Part shown: piece by piece, positions 29,182-44,100 of the stretch
How positions within the stretch are numbered: position 1 is the first letter of the stretch
Layout: every line of letters starts with the position of its first letter
Origin: Yponomeuta sedellus
Taxonomy: Eukaryota; Arthropoda; Insecta; Lepidoptera; Yponomeutidae
Direction: 5' to 3'
DNA length: 64,000 bases
NCBI GenBank assembly: GCA_934045075.1
Contig: OW203747.1
Coordinates: 13,855,894 to 13,919,893 of the forward strand
Made by a program: the position numbers and the translations under genes
Notes under the pieces: model-generated
Told to the model about the DNA's origin: nothing
Seen by the model: only the letters and a program-made list of their open reading frames with translations
Database searches by the model: none

Positions 29182-32100
29182 GTTGGTATTCTAGATTTAA
29201 TTTGGGTGTAGGAAGATAAATACTAAGCTAACTTGATTTGTTGACTCATTTTAAAACTATTATGAATAGAGATTTATCACCTGAGTTCAGCAACAATTGG
29301 CGCGGTTAGGTGCAGGATGGGTGACCATCCTGAGACTACTGCTAGGGGTATTTTACCGAGCGCTTCCGTGCTTCGCAAGGCACGCTAAGCCGTCGGTGCC
29401 GGCTGTCATGTAATGGCAGTCGTTAAGCCATGTCAGAGGCCTCACGGGCGGCTTGATAACTTCTGACAGTCAGACCCGCCACTGTCTTACAATCCTCCAC
29501 TAACTCTGACTTAGTCCCGTGGTGGAGTATGGCCTAACCTTCCTGCGATGCAGGAAGAGACCCATACCCCAACAGTGGGGGCATGCAAGGGTTAACATCA
29601 AACCCATATGTGCCCACTGAGGGGCATGGGTCTCTTCACTAAAGAAGGTATAGGCCATGCTCCACCACAGGGGCCAAGTCTTCATTGGTGGAGGCTTGCA
29701 AGACTAGTGGCTGGTCTTACTGTCAGGTTTTCAAGCTGGCCTGAGGTCTCTGACTTGGCTGAACAATTGCCATCTATCAACGGCATCCTGCACCAACTGC
29801 TTAACTGGCCTAATTATGGGCACCAAATAAAGAACAATTTCAATTGTCGAACTCCTTACTAATTTGACAGTTAAAATTAAAGGACTTGTTCAGGTTTTGT
29901 TGTGTGAATTATAGTAACTGCTAACAGATGTCAATTGCAAAAAACTGAGAACTTTTAACTTCTCTTGAACTGCAACACTCAATATTGTAAAAGCTCTTGC
30001 TAGTGATGAAAGAAACATTATTATTATTATTATTATTTATTATTTGTAGACGGGCAGGCAGTTGGAACAACTGATAATTGCCCGCATCCAGTTTCACTTG
30101 GTTATTTTTTTCTTTTGGTCAGTGATGTGTTTGTCCAGTAAGTTCTTGAATTTGTTGACATTTGGTGCTGAAACCACTTCTTGTGGTAATTTGTTCCATC
30201 CTTTCACTACTCTGTTAGAGAAAAAGTGTCTGTGAGGATTGTTGTTGGAGAAACAAGTTTGTAGTTTAAGGTGGTGTCCTCTCAAGCGGGTGTTGTTGTC
30301 TCTTCTAAGAATTTGTTTATCAAAATCCTGTAGGTCGTAGTGTCCATTTAGAATTTTGTAGGTTTCGATTAAATCACCACGCTCTCTACGCTCCCGTAAA
30401 GAAGTAAGCCTCAGCACTTCCAGCCTTTCTTCATATGATCGGTTTTTTTAACATCCTTGGAAAACCTTAGTGACTGACGAGTTCACCTCAGAGCTTAAAA
30501 TCGCTAAATCACAATGGGTGGGCTTCTGCTCATAACAATAATCGCACAACATATCAAATTGTAACTGGGTGAGGACTTCTCCTAAACCTGAGGTATTGTG
30601 GGACTCAAACTCAAAATCTCTATCTTAGTAATCATGGTTGTAATATTTTGCTGGTTGTGCAATAAAGTGTTCTCTATCTATCTATCTATCTAATCAAAGG
30701 TGTTACTGCTAGACCAACAATATAAGAAAAAAATGAGGTAACATAAGGTGGAAACTCACATATTCTATGTTGTCCCAGAAATATACAGAATGGAAGGATG
30801 GTTTGCCAGACATGGGATGGGTGAACGACATGCTGCCTGCGCCTGAAAAGTGGGACCGCTTTACCACCACACTCATCACCGCCAAGGACCGCATCGGAGA
30901 CAATCTGTCTATCGGTGAGAGATCAGGAATCTCACTCAATGTTTTTATAGACTGAACAATGGTATCATTAAAATTCTTTGAAAATATAGAATATGTATAG
31001 GATAATCAGTTTTTAATACTTGTCATTAAAAGTCTTGAATCAAATCAAACCATGCAATAATAATAATAATTAAATTTTTTACATATATTTAATTAAAAAA
31101 CTGGTCTGAGAAAGACGTTTCCCTAATAGCCCTAATAGTCCCTAATAGAAGCACTTATATAGACTACAAAAGTCGATTTCAAACTAGACTTACTGAGTTG
31201 CCTAGCAAAGTTTAATAATCTTGTCTGCCGATAAACACTGAACATAATAAGCAACTTTGCCAAAGTCAAGGAAATATCACTCTTTCTAGGGTATTCATAG
31301 TTCTGTGAGAACCCCACCTCAGTGATTCCACTAGATCTACTGAAGTTGACCGCAGATATGTAGCTTCGCGGCCCTGGACTGGCGCGTGGCTTAACTTACC
31401 TCTTAGCTGTCTCTCAGTCTTAAACACACCATACATACAGACCTATTCATCTGGGTCTGTGCAGAGTGTGAGTGTGTGGACGCTATCACTAATAGCCGTT
31501 AGCGGCTGCGCGACTATCTGTTCTGTGCTCCCATTTCGGCCGCCCAAAACCCCCATTTTAATTTGGCCTTTTTGCATCTACTTAATGAGATGATTTATAC
31601 AGCGTCCAGTGGTATCCTCACTGACACTAAATGGTTGAAAGGAACAACTCCGACACTGTAGTGCCTGGGACATGGTATTATAGATGGTTTAGGCTTGCCC
31701 AGCACCTATACCATCCTGACAGCTTAGTCGGCCTAGCCCACAGGAAAGACTAGTCAATACGTGCGGAGCCAACGAAGCCGCGGGTTTCCTCACGATGTTT
31801 TCCTTCACCGTTAGCGTGTGGTATTGCGACTACAAATTCGCAAATGTACGTAACTTTGAAATTAAACAAAGTCATTGGTACATGCCCGCACTAAAACCCC
31901 CATTTATTTACTGGGTCAGCCTCTTGCAGTGTGCGTTAAACTAAAACTGAAAGCCGCTGCCTTCGGGCCGTAGTGTTGCTGAGAAAAAAGGCAAGGGGAA
32001 TAAAAACTCCACCCTTTTCTCAAGTCATCTTAAACCTAATACATCATTTGCCAAATAATCTTACCATGATTGACATAAATAATTTAGAATGCCAAAGCAT

Positions 32101-35100
32101 TAGTTAATTGTTTTACAAAATTCGGAAAAAACATAAGTGCTGCGGCCAGACTCACAAACAGCACACGTTCACGAGCATAACACAGAGGTCAGCCATCATC
32201 AGTCTCAACCATTTTGGAGGGAGATAGATGACCCGGCCACCACGCCACCATTCGAATGACCTTTATCTGTTCTGTGCTCCCATTTCGGCCGTGTAAACCC
32301 CCATATACCTGGGTATTCGCCTCTGGCAGTGTGCGCACAGAACCCTAGATCAGTGAGAGTGTGTGCACTAGGTCCATTGACGCTGTCGCTGACCGCAGAT
32401 CCGCGACTGCGCGACGCCGGTCTAGCGCGCGCGGCCGAACTGCGCGAGTGGCTCGCTCAGCGTTACGAAGACGCCGTGGCCGCAGCCGCCGCTACGGACG
32501 CCAACGTCAGCAAGATCGGTGAGTAGTTAGACCCAAACATAGGTCACCATGATTCAGGCTCGACCTTGTGTGATGGCTACTGCTAAAGTCTTAGTTAGAA
32601 GTATGGGCTGATTTGATTGATTTTGTCCGCACTTAGCTTCATAGTTGGGCCATTTTACGTGACAAGCGTGGAGGGGTGTTACGTCTTCAGACACTAGGGT
32701 TTCCTCATGATGTTTTCCTTGTGTGGTATTTCTACTATAACTTCACAAATATGCATAATTTTGGAAACGACGTCATTGGTACATGCTGGCATTCAAACCC
32801 ACGATCTCCCGATCGAGAAGCCGGCTTTCTACCGTTCTGCTACGAACGCTCAAGAGCTGTGGGTTTAATGTATAGGTTGAAACTCCTACCAGAAATGGAC
32901 AATACTTTACTACCACAAAAATAACACTTATTCCTTGAACGTCGTCGATTTTGGTCTTTGCCGAATTGCGAAGCTGCGCACATTATCAAGGAGTAATGCC
33001 CAGTACCTACTAGTATAACTTGTACAAGGTAATACCTAATACTACTAGTACCCATTACAATTAATATCTAGTATGGCCCTCTTCACAGCTCTCTGCACAA
33101 CTTGGATGTCCTCCATATCGGCTTTGCTTAGAGGCCATGGTTCGGTCGGCATAATATTTTTGTGTGAAAATGGGCAATATGCACTGGTGGAAAGCCTTGT
33201 CAGATTACGGTATTTTCTTTCTTTTCCTTTTGAAAGTCGTAGTTGAAGAATTTGTGTATATAAAACCGTAACAAGCGCCACACTGCGATATTTACCGCAG
33301 CTTTTGTGAAAATTATCGATGAAGAAAGATTGTTTATTTTATATATTGTGTGGAATCAGGCGTGACTTTGCAGAAACCCATAATAGCATTAAAATGTAAA
33401 AATTACTTTGCTAATTTCGGCAAAAAAAAAAATTTTTGAAATTAAATTTTTTTTGCGGATTTATAGCAAAGTAATTTTCACATTTTAATGTTGTTTATTT
33501 TAGCTGTTAAGTGTATACTTCATGCGAAATATTGTTTTTATTTGTGTCATTAAGGACGACCTGAACCAAGTCACTGGATAGATAAATACTTGTTCCGGTA
33601 TAAACGAATTGACAGGGTGGCCAGTCCTACAATTTATATAATGGATTGCTCTGCAAATGTCACACTTCAAGACGTTTTTGAATTTACTGGATAGATTATA
33701 CTATTTTTATTTTTAATGCACTAACCCGTGCTAAGGACAATTTTAAAAACCTATTTAGAGGCTAAAAATTCCACCCATGCCGGGATTCGAACCCGCGACC
33801 TCTGGTTATCCGTGCCATCTCTCTATCCAACTGAGCTAATGGGCGACTCACCGGCATCAGTGAAATTTCGAACCTCTTTACACTATTCTCTGTATTACGT
33901 ACAGGCAGCGACATCTGGCTGAAGTAAATTGCATCACTTACAGCCCCGACTACCTACTTTGCAGTTAGGTTTTTACATCGGAATAATATCGCTGTACCCA
34001 CATGATTATACTATTTTTATTTTTAATGCACTAACCCGTGCTAAGGACAATTTTAAAAACCTATTTAGAGGCTAAAAATTCCACCCATGCCGGGATTCGA
34101 ACCCGCGACCTCTGGCTATCCGTGCATGAGTGCCACTGGATAGAGTCCAGCCCCAGATTCGATTTTGACGACCTCTGTGGCGTAGCCATAGCGCATCTGC
34201 CTACCATGCAAGAGGTCCCAGGTTCGAATCCTGGCTGGGGACAAGAAAAAACCCCTCGGTCTTGGATGTTTACATTTTTGTGATGTCGTTGTTTCTGGTT
34301 CCCACGACACAGGGTATCCCAGTGTGGGGCCAGAAGCAATGCATGTGCCTGTATAAATATGTTATGTTATTCCACGGACGATTAAAGGGAACAAAGAAGG
34401 AGCTCGTGTGCTGTTAGATAGCGTTGGTGCAGAGCTGTGGTAGCGGAGCGGCGTAGAACTCCGGCTTCTCAATCGGGAGGTCGTGGGTTCGAACCCCGGC
34501 ATGTACCAATGACTTTGTTTTGTAAGTTATGTACATTTGTGAAATTATAGTAGCAATACTCCTCGCTGACGGTGAAGGAAAACATCGTAAGGAAACCCTA
34601 GTGTCTGAGGTGTTAGCGTACCTCAGCGCTTGCTAAAGTAGAGCCAATTTAATAGGCCACATTTGCCATGTGTCAGTTTTAGCTTCATAGTGAGGTGAAC
34701 TGCTAAAAATCATTGATTAAATCGAATGATTCGATACGGACTTCAAACATTTATGAATCGAATGCAGTTATTGTGAAAGAGTACGTATAGGTACTGTAAT
34801 TTTAATTGAGTTCCATCGAAAATCAAATCAAATAAACAATTATTAATCAAATCCCTGTCCCATCATTGTCTAACCAAAATTTATAAAACAAAATAAGACA
34901 CGTATATAGTTTAACCAAGAAAACCTGCATTTATTCACTAGAACTAATAGAACTATAACGAGTGTTGTCATGGTCATCACTGCTGTCCGCTCCCACAAAT
35001 ATAATAAATTCTTCTTCGATAATGTTGTCTATTCTCACATCTCGTTCAAAATCATCGAAAATTATTTTCTTTGTTTTCTCGACGACTTTTCTCCAGTCTT

Positions 35101-38100
35101 CTGAAGTGACTTCTGCACATGCAGTTTGTAGCAGAACCATCATTTTTGCAGTACTGAAGGGTGGCTCAGTATTGTTACGCGCTGCATGACCCTTTTGTTT
35201 GTGCCCAAATAAGCTCGATAGCGTTATACTGGCAGTGGTAAGGTGGCAATCGAATAACTTCGTGTCCATGCTCTAGTGCTATTTCATCAATTACATAGCA
35301 AGGCTTGGATGGCTTGTTTGCTTTTACCAAATTCAACAACTCAGCTTTCAATAAAGTTGGACTTGCTTCCACATTTTTTTTTCCAGCCACGAGACAATTT
35401 CTTGCTTTTTATTTGCTTTAGTTGGTGGTTTATCAACTTGTACAAAGTTTGGACCTGGAACGAACATTATGGACAAGCTCTAGTGTTGCCAAAAACATCC
35501 TACGAGTTTTTTTTTGCCTAAAAGTGTAATAATATAATGAAACGAGAAACAAGAAAATTTTTACAAGATAAATCGTCTAAAAATTAACACTCAAACGAAA
35601 AAGATATTTATAAAACACAACAAATATTTGACTTTGACCTTATACAAAGGATTACCTGCGTTAACAAGTTGTCTTCGGATACATAAAATGAAAAAACGTT
35701 AGACCTGGCTGAACGGACGAAAGTCCTTTACCTATTCTGCTATCAGCAGAAAAACAAGATAAAAAAAATGAAACTGATTTTGTCTTTATTCAATTATTTT
35801 TGTATTTTTTATATTATTGAAAGAATAATATAATAATGAAAACAAAACTCTTGACAAACATTACGCATAGGCCAAAAACAAAAAACTAAAGTTTTATTAC
35901 GATACAGGTCTTGTATGGACACCTGTATAATAATATAACTTTTTAATCATAACGATACACCTATACAACCTCCAGCTGGACCAAGAAGGTTGAACCTCTA
36001 CTTAAAAAAAAAGGTTTCAATGAACGAGTCCGCGCCGACACAACACGCATGCGCAATCGATGTTTGCGCCTTGGCGCCAATATTTAACATTTAAAAAAAC
36101 TTTTCAATATAAACAAAATTTGGTTCTATTTTTATGTAAGTATTATAGTATGAGAGTAGATAAAGTAGTGTATGACACTGTACATAACTTGGTCTTATAA
36201 CAATCGTGTGATACTATAAAAAAACTCGCCTACAGTTCATTTCTTTAAAATACACTAGTGTTATAAGAACCCTTATTATGCAACGGTATCTTAAACTACT
36301 ATTTTCCCTTCTCATGCTATAAAAGTTCGTCTTTATGTGATGCATACTAGTTGTACAATCTACTAATAAAATAATCACAATATGGAATTATGTATGGCGA
36401 TACATTCCTTTACTTAGGTAATCATTGCATTCAATACAACTTTTTCACTTATGATTCCTTTGATTTTTACGGTAACATCCCTAGTTTTTAAAAACAAAAA
36501 GGGTTGACCGACATAACCTTGTGATGAAGTTCAGTTTTTTAGGACAAACATTGTTTATTAAGTTTAGAATGGTTTATTAGTCAAAGCAAATCGTAATAAT
36601 GCCTTCTTTTGACATTATTACAATAAATTTGTATTATTAACTGAAGAAAGTGAAGCAATTGTGCAGTTCTAATTTTGAAAAACTAAATAATATTGTGTGC
36701 CCTGCGTTACAAGGTTACGTTGACGAATTTTGATGGAGTGTCAAATGTGACCTATTAAATTGGCTTTACTGTACGTACAATGGCCCAACTATGAGGCTAA
36801 GTGCGGAAATCTCAGGCCTAACTACAACTAGCGTTGGGCAGGCCAACCTTGTTGTCTAATATTAGATAAGTGAGCCGTAAGTTGCAAATAAATATGTGTT
36901 GTTGTTAACAGAGGCGACTCCACTGGTGAACAACCTACAGAGCCGGCCGGCGCCGATGCAGGCCCGCGGGCCAAACGAGGACGCCGCCGCTTACGGTACG
37001 TGCTTTCCCTTCGCCGTATCCTCACGGCTGGAGGTCGTGGCTTTGGCCGATGGCTAATTTATCACATCACATCATCACACTCACACTTCACACTAATATC
37101 ATAGAGGCGAAAGTTTGTGAGTGTGTATGTTTGTTACTTCTTCACGTCTAAACGGCTGGAGAGATTTTCATAAAATTTGGTATGGAGTTAGCCGATACCC
37201 TGGATTGACACAAAGGCTACTTTGCAATGCGGGAAAATATCTTATTCCTCTGGGAAAATCAGTAAACCGCGGGTGACACAGCTAGTTATTATTTCATTGG
37301 CACACAGGCAGTTGTTACGCTTATATTACTTTGGTGTAATTGTAATAGTATATTTCATTACAAGTGCGGAAAGGCTGTCATTGCAAAGAGTTCCGACAAA
37401 TGTCGACCGGAGCCAAGGCGCAGCCGAAGGCGAGGGTTGCAATGACGGTTCCGCACGTGTACTGAACGACTATTTTTAATACAGTTGCGAAAAAAATAAG
37501 CAATTTAATAAGGAAAAATTATTTGGAAAATGGCGCCAACCGTAAAAAAATATAAGCAGAGATTTTTTTTCTTCACCCATTCTAGTAGGCAAAGGGAACT
37601 ATGCCCATACAGCCAAGTCTTCAGTAGATTTTTTTTATTGATATGAAATGAAAATTAATGAGATGAAATGAAATGAAACCAAACTTAACTCATTCAATGA
37701 AATCATTAAATCTGATATTGAAGCTAATTAGTAGCTCATAAAAACTTCTATGAATTTTTTTAGTAAAAACTTCATGGTTGGTTTTTCTTTTCAATAGACA
37801 TTATTTTGACAGTTGGGAAAGAAAACGCACGAGTGCGGGAAAGGTAAAAAAGCACGAGTGTGTAATAGCCCACATCCCGCACGCTATACCTCTCTGTAAT
37901 ACGCCACTTTTTGAGCAACTGTATTAAAAAATGCTTATCGACATTTTTTATAGATCGGTCCCACTGCCGGGCACAGGCCTTCTCTCAGAGAGAGAGAGAG
38001 GCTTACTTACCACGCGTGTTTACAGTGCATTGAGGATTTTTCAATTCAATTAAGAATTTAAACTTCGAAACAAGTATATATTGTTAGTATTGTTGTGCGA

Positions 38101-41100
38101 ACCAGCAACGTACATCTGTTACATAATATAAAGTCACACCTACATACCAGATGGGTAGGCAGAGACAGGGTCCGCCACTTGCCACGCTTATAATATTGGC
38201 AAGAATTATTTAAGAGCATCGGCCCTTGAGCTAAAAGTTAAGTCTTTTACGATACCCAAGCCTCATCTCCACAGAGAAACGCATCCATCTCCTGCAGGAA
38301 GAGGTGTTATCCCTTCAAGCGCGGTACCAGCGCGAGTTGCAGCGTCTGGAGCAAGAGAATCGCGAGCTACGGCAGCAGAACATGCTGCTGAAACAGGGGA
38401 GACAGCCTCCGGCGAGGAAAATGAAGGTAGGAGTCGCCTTCGTCCCCCATTTTCGGGTACCCCGAGCTGTACAGGCCCGTGTGTACAGACGACGTGATTG
38501 CATTTTAATAACTATATGATACCTTATATAACTGACAAAAACTTAACTGCAAGGTTGCTAAAGGTCATTCGAATGGTAGGGTGGTGTTCGGGTCATCTAT
38601 CTCCCTCTAAAATGAGGCTGATGATGGCTGACCACTGCGTTATGCTCGTGAACGAGTGCTGTTCGTGTGTCTGGCCTCAGCACTTATGTTTGCCCCTATT
38701 ATTGTGAGACATTTGACAAATGCTTTGCCATTTAAGGTTGTTAATGGCAATCATGAAATCTTATTACGTTTACATAATGGCAATTGATGCACTTTGAATT
38801 TAGGAGGCATTGGACAAAGTTAAAGATAGACGTGGTAGTGAAGAAGTAGTGTTCAGATTATTTGTTGTTTCAAGAACTAATTGTGTTCCAAGTTGAAAGT
38901 GGTTACTAGCCGGTCACATATGCCGAGCTATTGATGATAATGGGGTGCAAAGGTTTTCGGGTGGAGACCTCTATTTTCGGCTGCGGACAGATAACTAGCA
39001 TCTGCTGCAGGTGGCTGGTTAAGCACAGAAGGTCCATGGTGTATGAACTAGCAGTGGATGTGTACGGGCTGATTGATTTGTGTCACACCTTAGATTTCCG
39101 TACTTGACCTCATGGTTGGGCAATTGTACGTAGCGCCGAGGGTAACACCTGGCTTTACCATTGCTCCTCATTGACTGTACCTGTACTTCCTTCCTTCCTT
39201 CCTTCCTTCCTTCCTTCCTTCCTTCCTTCCTTCCTTCCTTCCTTCCTTCCTTCCTTCCTTCCTTCCTTCCTTCCTTCCTTCCTTCCTTCCTTCCTTCCTT
39301 CCTTCCTTCCTTCCTTCCTTCCTTCCTTCCTTCCTTCCTTCCTTCCTTCCTTCCTTCCTTCCTTCCTTCCTTCCTTCCTTCCTTCCTTCCTTCCTTCCTT
39401 CCTTCCTTCCTTCCTTCCTTCCTTCCTTCCTTCCTTCCTTCCTTCCTTCCTTCCTTCCTTCCTTCCTTCCTTCCTTCCTTCCTTCCTTCCTTCCTTCCTT
39501 CCTTCCTTCCTTCCTTCCTTCCTTCCTTCCTTCCTTCCTTCCTTCCTTCCTTCCTTCCTTCCTTCCTTCCTTCCTTCCTTCCTTCCTTCCTTCCTTCCTT
39601 CCTTCCTTCCTTCCTTCCTTCCTTCCTTCCTTCCTTCCTTCCTTCCTTCCTTCCTTCCTTCCTTCCTTCCTTCCTTCCTTCCTTCCTTCCTTCCTTCCTT
39701 CCTTCCTTCCTTCCTTCCTTCCTACCTTCCTTTGTATTTCTTCCTCCCTGCCCGCCCGCCTTCTTGTTTGGTGACCCGTGTAACGTTGTGCGCGGGCAGC
39801 GCTCGCTGATCGACATGTACTCGTCGGTGCTGGACGAGCTGTCGGGCTGGGACGCGGGCGAGACGGACCGGCTGCCGCGCGTCGTGGTGGTCGGCGACCA
39901 GTCTGCCGGGAAGACCTCCGTGCTCGAGATGGTCGCGCAGGCCAGGATCTTCCCGCGCGGCGCCGGCGAGATGTGCACGCGGTGAGCTCTTCATAAAACA
40001 TTTGTAGGAAATTTCCTCTTAAATAAGCAAGAAAGTAGAAGTGAGGTCCTTGAGAAGTATATGTAGTGTTACTTTGAATGACAGGGTACGCAATAGTCTG
40101 ATTAGAGAACGTTGTGGACTGAAAGAGGACGTAGTGACTAGAATTGAGAAAGGAATGTTGCGTTGGTTTGGACATGTGGAGAGGATGAAGGAAGTTTATT
40201 CGTTACATGGAGTGATGGAAAACAGGCGGGTAGGCCTGTACCCAGCAGTGACCACAAAAGAGGCTAATAAAAAAAATAATCAAAGTATTTTATTCATTTA
40301 CAAACCTCAATACAAAACTACCCTCACTGAATGAGGGTTAAAAGATCGTTATTTTTTCTTTTACATCATCAAATCTGTTAGCACCGACTCTTTCTTACTT
40401 CGTTTTCTTAAATGGGTCTGATCGCGATTATTAGGTAAAACGTAATTTCCTTAATTACCGACTTATTCTACAACTCGTATTCAGCGTAGTCGTAGTCAGC
40501 CGCCACGGGACATATCTGACCCAAAGTAATGTTTTCTGTTTTTCGTTCAATGTTTTGTATTAATTTTCTATTTTTAGTATACTCTTACATATATTAATCG
40601 GACCTAATCGCCATTATGTATTACGTAAAACGTAATTACCTTAATTCCCGACGTTTCGGCAGCGTTGCAGTTGCCGTGGTCACGTGTAGGCTAAAATGGC
40701 GAGTCAGTTAAGGTTTTTCCCAATAAATAATCGCGTTTGGATCCGTTTAATATATAACTCGTATATTCTTTCTTATTTAAGTCATCAGGATGCCACGTAT
40801 CGTTTTGTGTCTATTGTACTTCTATTTCAGAGCTCCTGTGAAGGTGACGCTCTCGGAAGGGCCGTATCATGTCGCACAATTCCGGGATTCCTCCAGAGAA
40901 TTCGACCTCAACAAGGAATCGGATCTGGCGGATTTGCGCAAGTAAGTTTATACACTACATCACGGTTTCCCAAAGTGTTAATTGACTTTTTACGTTGTTT
41001 ACATTTCCGTGCCTAGTGTTATGCTGTAATTGTGGATTTTTCGTGTCTTTTTAATGTGAAATTATATCATTTCATATTAAAAAGAAAACCCTTGGTATGA

Positions 41101-44100
41101 CCCCACTGCTGGGGCTCGGGTCTCTTCCTGCATCGCAAGAAGGTTACGCCAAAGTCCACCACGGGGGCCAAGTCCGAGTTGGTAGAGGATCGTAAGACAG
41201 TGGCGGGCCTTACTGTCACAAATTATCAAGCCGCCCATGAGGCCTCTGACATGGCTTAACGACTGCCATTACATGACAGCCGGCACCAACGCCTTAACGT
41301 GCCTTGCGAAGCACGGAAGCGCTCGGAAAAAGGCTACTAGCTATAGTCATAGGACGGTCAAACATCCAGCAACTGACCGCGCCTGTTGTTGTTTAACCCA
41401 AGTCTTTTCTATAAGAGGCCATGAGAGCCAGAACGGCCTAACTGCATGTTTTTCTATACAAATTTTATTTGATTATACTATTTTTATTTTTAATGCACTA
41501 ACCCGTGCTAAGGAAAAATTTAAATACCTATTTAGAGGCTAAAAATTTCATCCATGCCGGGATTCGAACCCGCAACCTCTGGCACGGATAGCCAGAGGTT
41601 GCGGGTTCGAATCCCGGCATGGGTGAAATTTTTAGCCTCTAAATAGGTTTTTAATTTTATTTGTGCAAACTATTGTAAACACCAATTATCTCATAATCAA
41701 ATCACTTAAGCAGCAAAGGATGTTATGATACATTTATTTATAAAAGTTACAAATATTTGAAATCAGGGCTAGTTTTTCTGTAGTACTGTAAACTTTTGTT
41801 TGTGCAGCTAGGTCGCTCTGGCTCTCGTGGCCTTTTAAATAAATAAAAAAGCAGGTTTAATGGTTTGTGATGAACGCTATTCACCCTTAATGTTTGCAGG
41901 GAGGTGGAATTACGTATGCGTAACAGTGTGCGCGGGGGACGGACCGTGTCTACTGAGGTCATCAGCATGTCGGTCAAAGGGCCCGGCCTGCAGCGGATGG
42001 TGCTGGTTGACCTGCCCGGGGTCATCTCGGTGAGTGCCCGGGGCCCGAGTCACGTCACTATATCGGTGATAGGTTCCGACTTATATGGCAAATAGTACTT
42101 GTTGATCTGCCGGATTCATCTCAGTGAGTGCCCGATCATCGATATACTTATGTCATGCATGGAACATAAGCATAATGGGATTTGCTGAAAGGCAGCATTG
42201 TGTTCAACACAACATAACATAACATTTACATACAAGCACATACATTGCTTCTGGCCCCACACTAGGATACCGTGTGTCGTGGGAACCAGAAACAACGACA
42301 TCACAAACATGTAAACATCCAAGACCTGGGCTTTTTTTTGTTTACTGTCCCCAGCTGGGATTCGAACCCGCGACCTCTTGCATGGTAGGCAGACGCGCTA
42401 CCGCTACGCCACAGAGGACGTCATAACATATTTTAATCTTTCGCGACTTGCACACATAGTTTAATCGGGAATGTGGTTTCAAACTGTCGCATACGTGGGA
42501 TCCGGTCATCAAGATGTGTTCGAGTGGAAAAAAAGTCGCGTGGCTTATCGTCCGACATTGTCAGTGTAGTGTGTCGTAACCCTAATAGTGCTTTGTGATG
42601 GCTGATTGAGGGTAGTCTGAAACCTCATCAGCCGAAGATGCGAACGGGTCATCATCAGTCTTCTCGTGACCACGATGACTGTAACGTCGTCGAAACGTCG
42701 AGGTAAAATAGCAATAAATTACTACGCGATTAAGCCCCGAAAATATTCTAACTGAATTTCTTTTTATCAATATCCTAAGTTTATATAATACATTATTATT
42801 AAGTTTTTTGTAATGTAGCAATGATAAATAAATGGTTTTTCAATTTCAATATGTATATCGGTGAAAGCCCGGTGTCAGCGAGCGACACCTAACGCCATCT
42901 AGCGGTGCCTTCGAGCAATGTAGGATGTCTGCGGGACGAGGAACGAGGGGAGCGGGGCACACACATATCTAACGATTCCGTCTGTTCGATGACAACTATC
43001 TCTGCCATTACTTGCACTGTTGTAATTTATTTTCTAATTAAAAATTAAAACTTTAATATTTGCTTCAATTACAAGCTTCATTGAAAAGGCCTTCATCCCT
43101 AAAGAACCCGGTCTTACCGCAGTAGGTGTTGACCTGCCAGGGTGTTTTTTCAGTGCCCACGGAGCCCGAGTTAGATCAGTATGCCGGTGAAAGGTTCTGG
43201 CTTATGGCTGATGGTACTCGGTATGGATCGTACCCGATGGTCGGGCTGCCGAGGTTTACCTTGGGAAGTGCCCCCAGTGGCCAAGGTACATCAGCACATT
43301 GTTGAAAGGACTCGTCTTTATAGTGGATGGTACTGGTGACTTTCGATATCAACCCATGTATGTCCCCACTGCTGGGGCACGGGTCTCTTACTGCATCGGA
43401 GGAAGGTTAGGCCATACTTCACCACGAGGGCCAAGTCCGGGTTGGTGGAGGATTGTAAGACAGTGGCGGGCCTTACTGTCAGAAGTTCTCAAGCCGCCCA
43501 TAAGGCCTCTGACATAGCTTAACGACTGCCATTACATGGCAGCCGGCACCAACAGCTGGTGACTTTACGGGTGACATATCAGAGAATGCCCCCAGTGTCT
43601 TAGCAAGTCGGAATGCTTATTCTTATGGCATTAAGTCCGACGCATTGTACGATTTCATTTTGAAAATATAAGTGCAATTATTAATCAATCAATCGATCAA
43701 ACCATCAACACTTGAGACCCGACGATAACCAGTGACCGTGAACCTTTGTATTTGACAAGAATTTCTCCCGGCACGGGTTAGTGTATTAAAAATTAAAATA
43801 GTATAATCATGTGGATACAGCGATATCATTCCGATGCGAAAACCTAACTGCAAAGTAGGTACTCGGGGCTGTAAGTGATGCAATTTACTTCAGCCAGATG
43901 TCACTGCCTGTACGTAATACAGAGAATAGTGTGAAGAGGTTCGAAATTTCACTGATGTCGGTGAGTCGCCCATTGGCTCAATTGGTAGAGCGCTGGCACG
44001 GATAGCCAGAGGTTGCGGGTTCGAATCCCGGCATGGGTGGATTTTTTACCCTCTAAATAGGTTTTTAAAAGAATTTCTCACCCAAGCTGTGTTCTGTCCC

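Noticed and set aside
39019..40175. Long open frames of LPSF or RKEG repeats on both strands
   Set aside because: They are translations of a TTCC microsatellite; four-base units keep all frames open.
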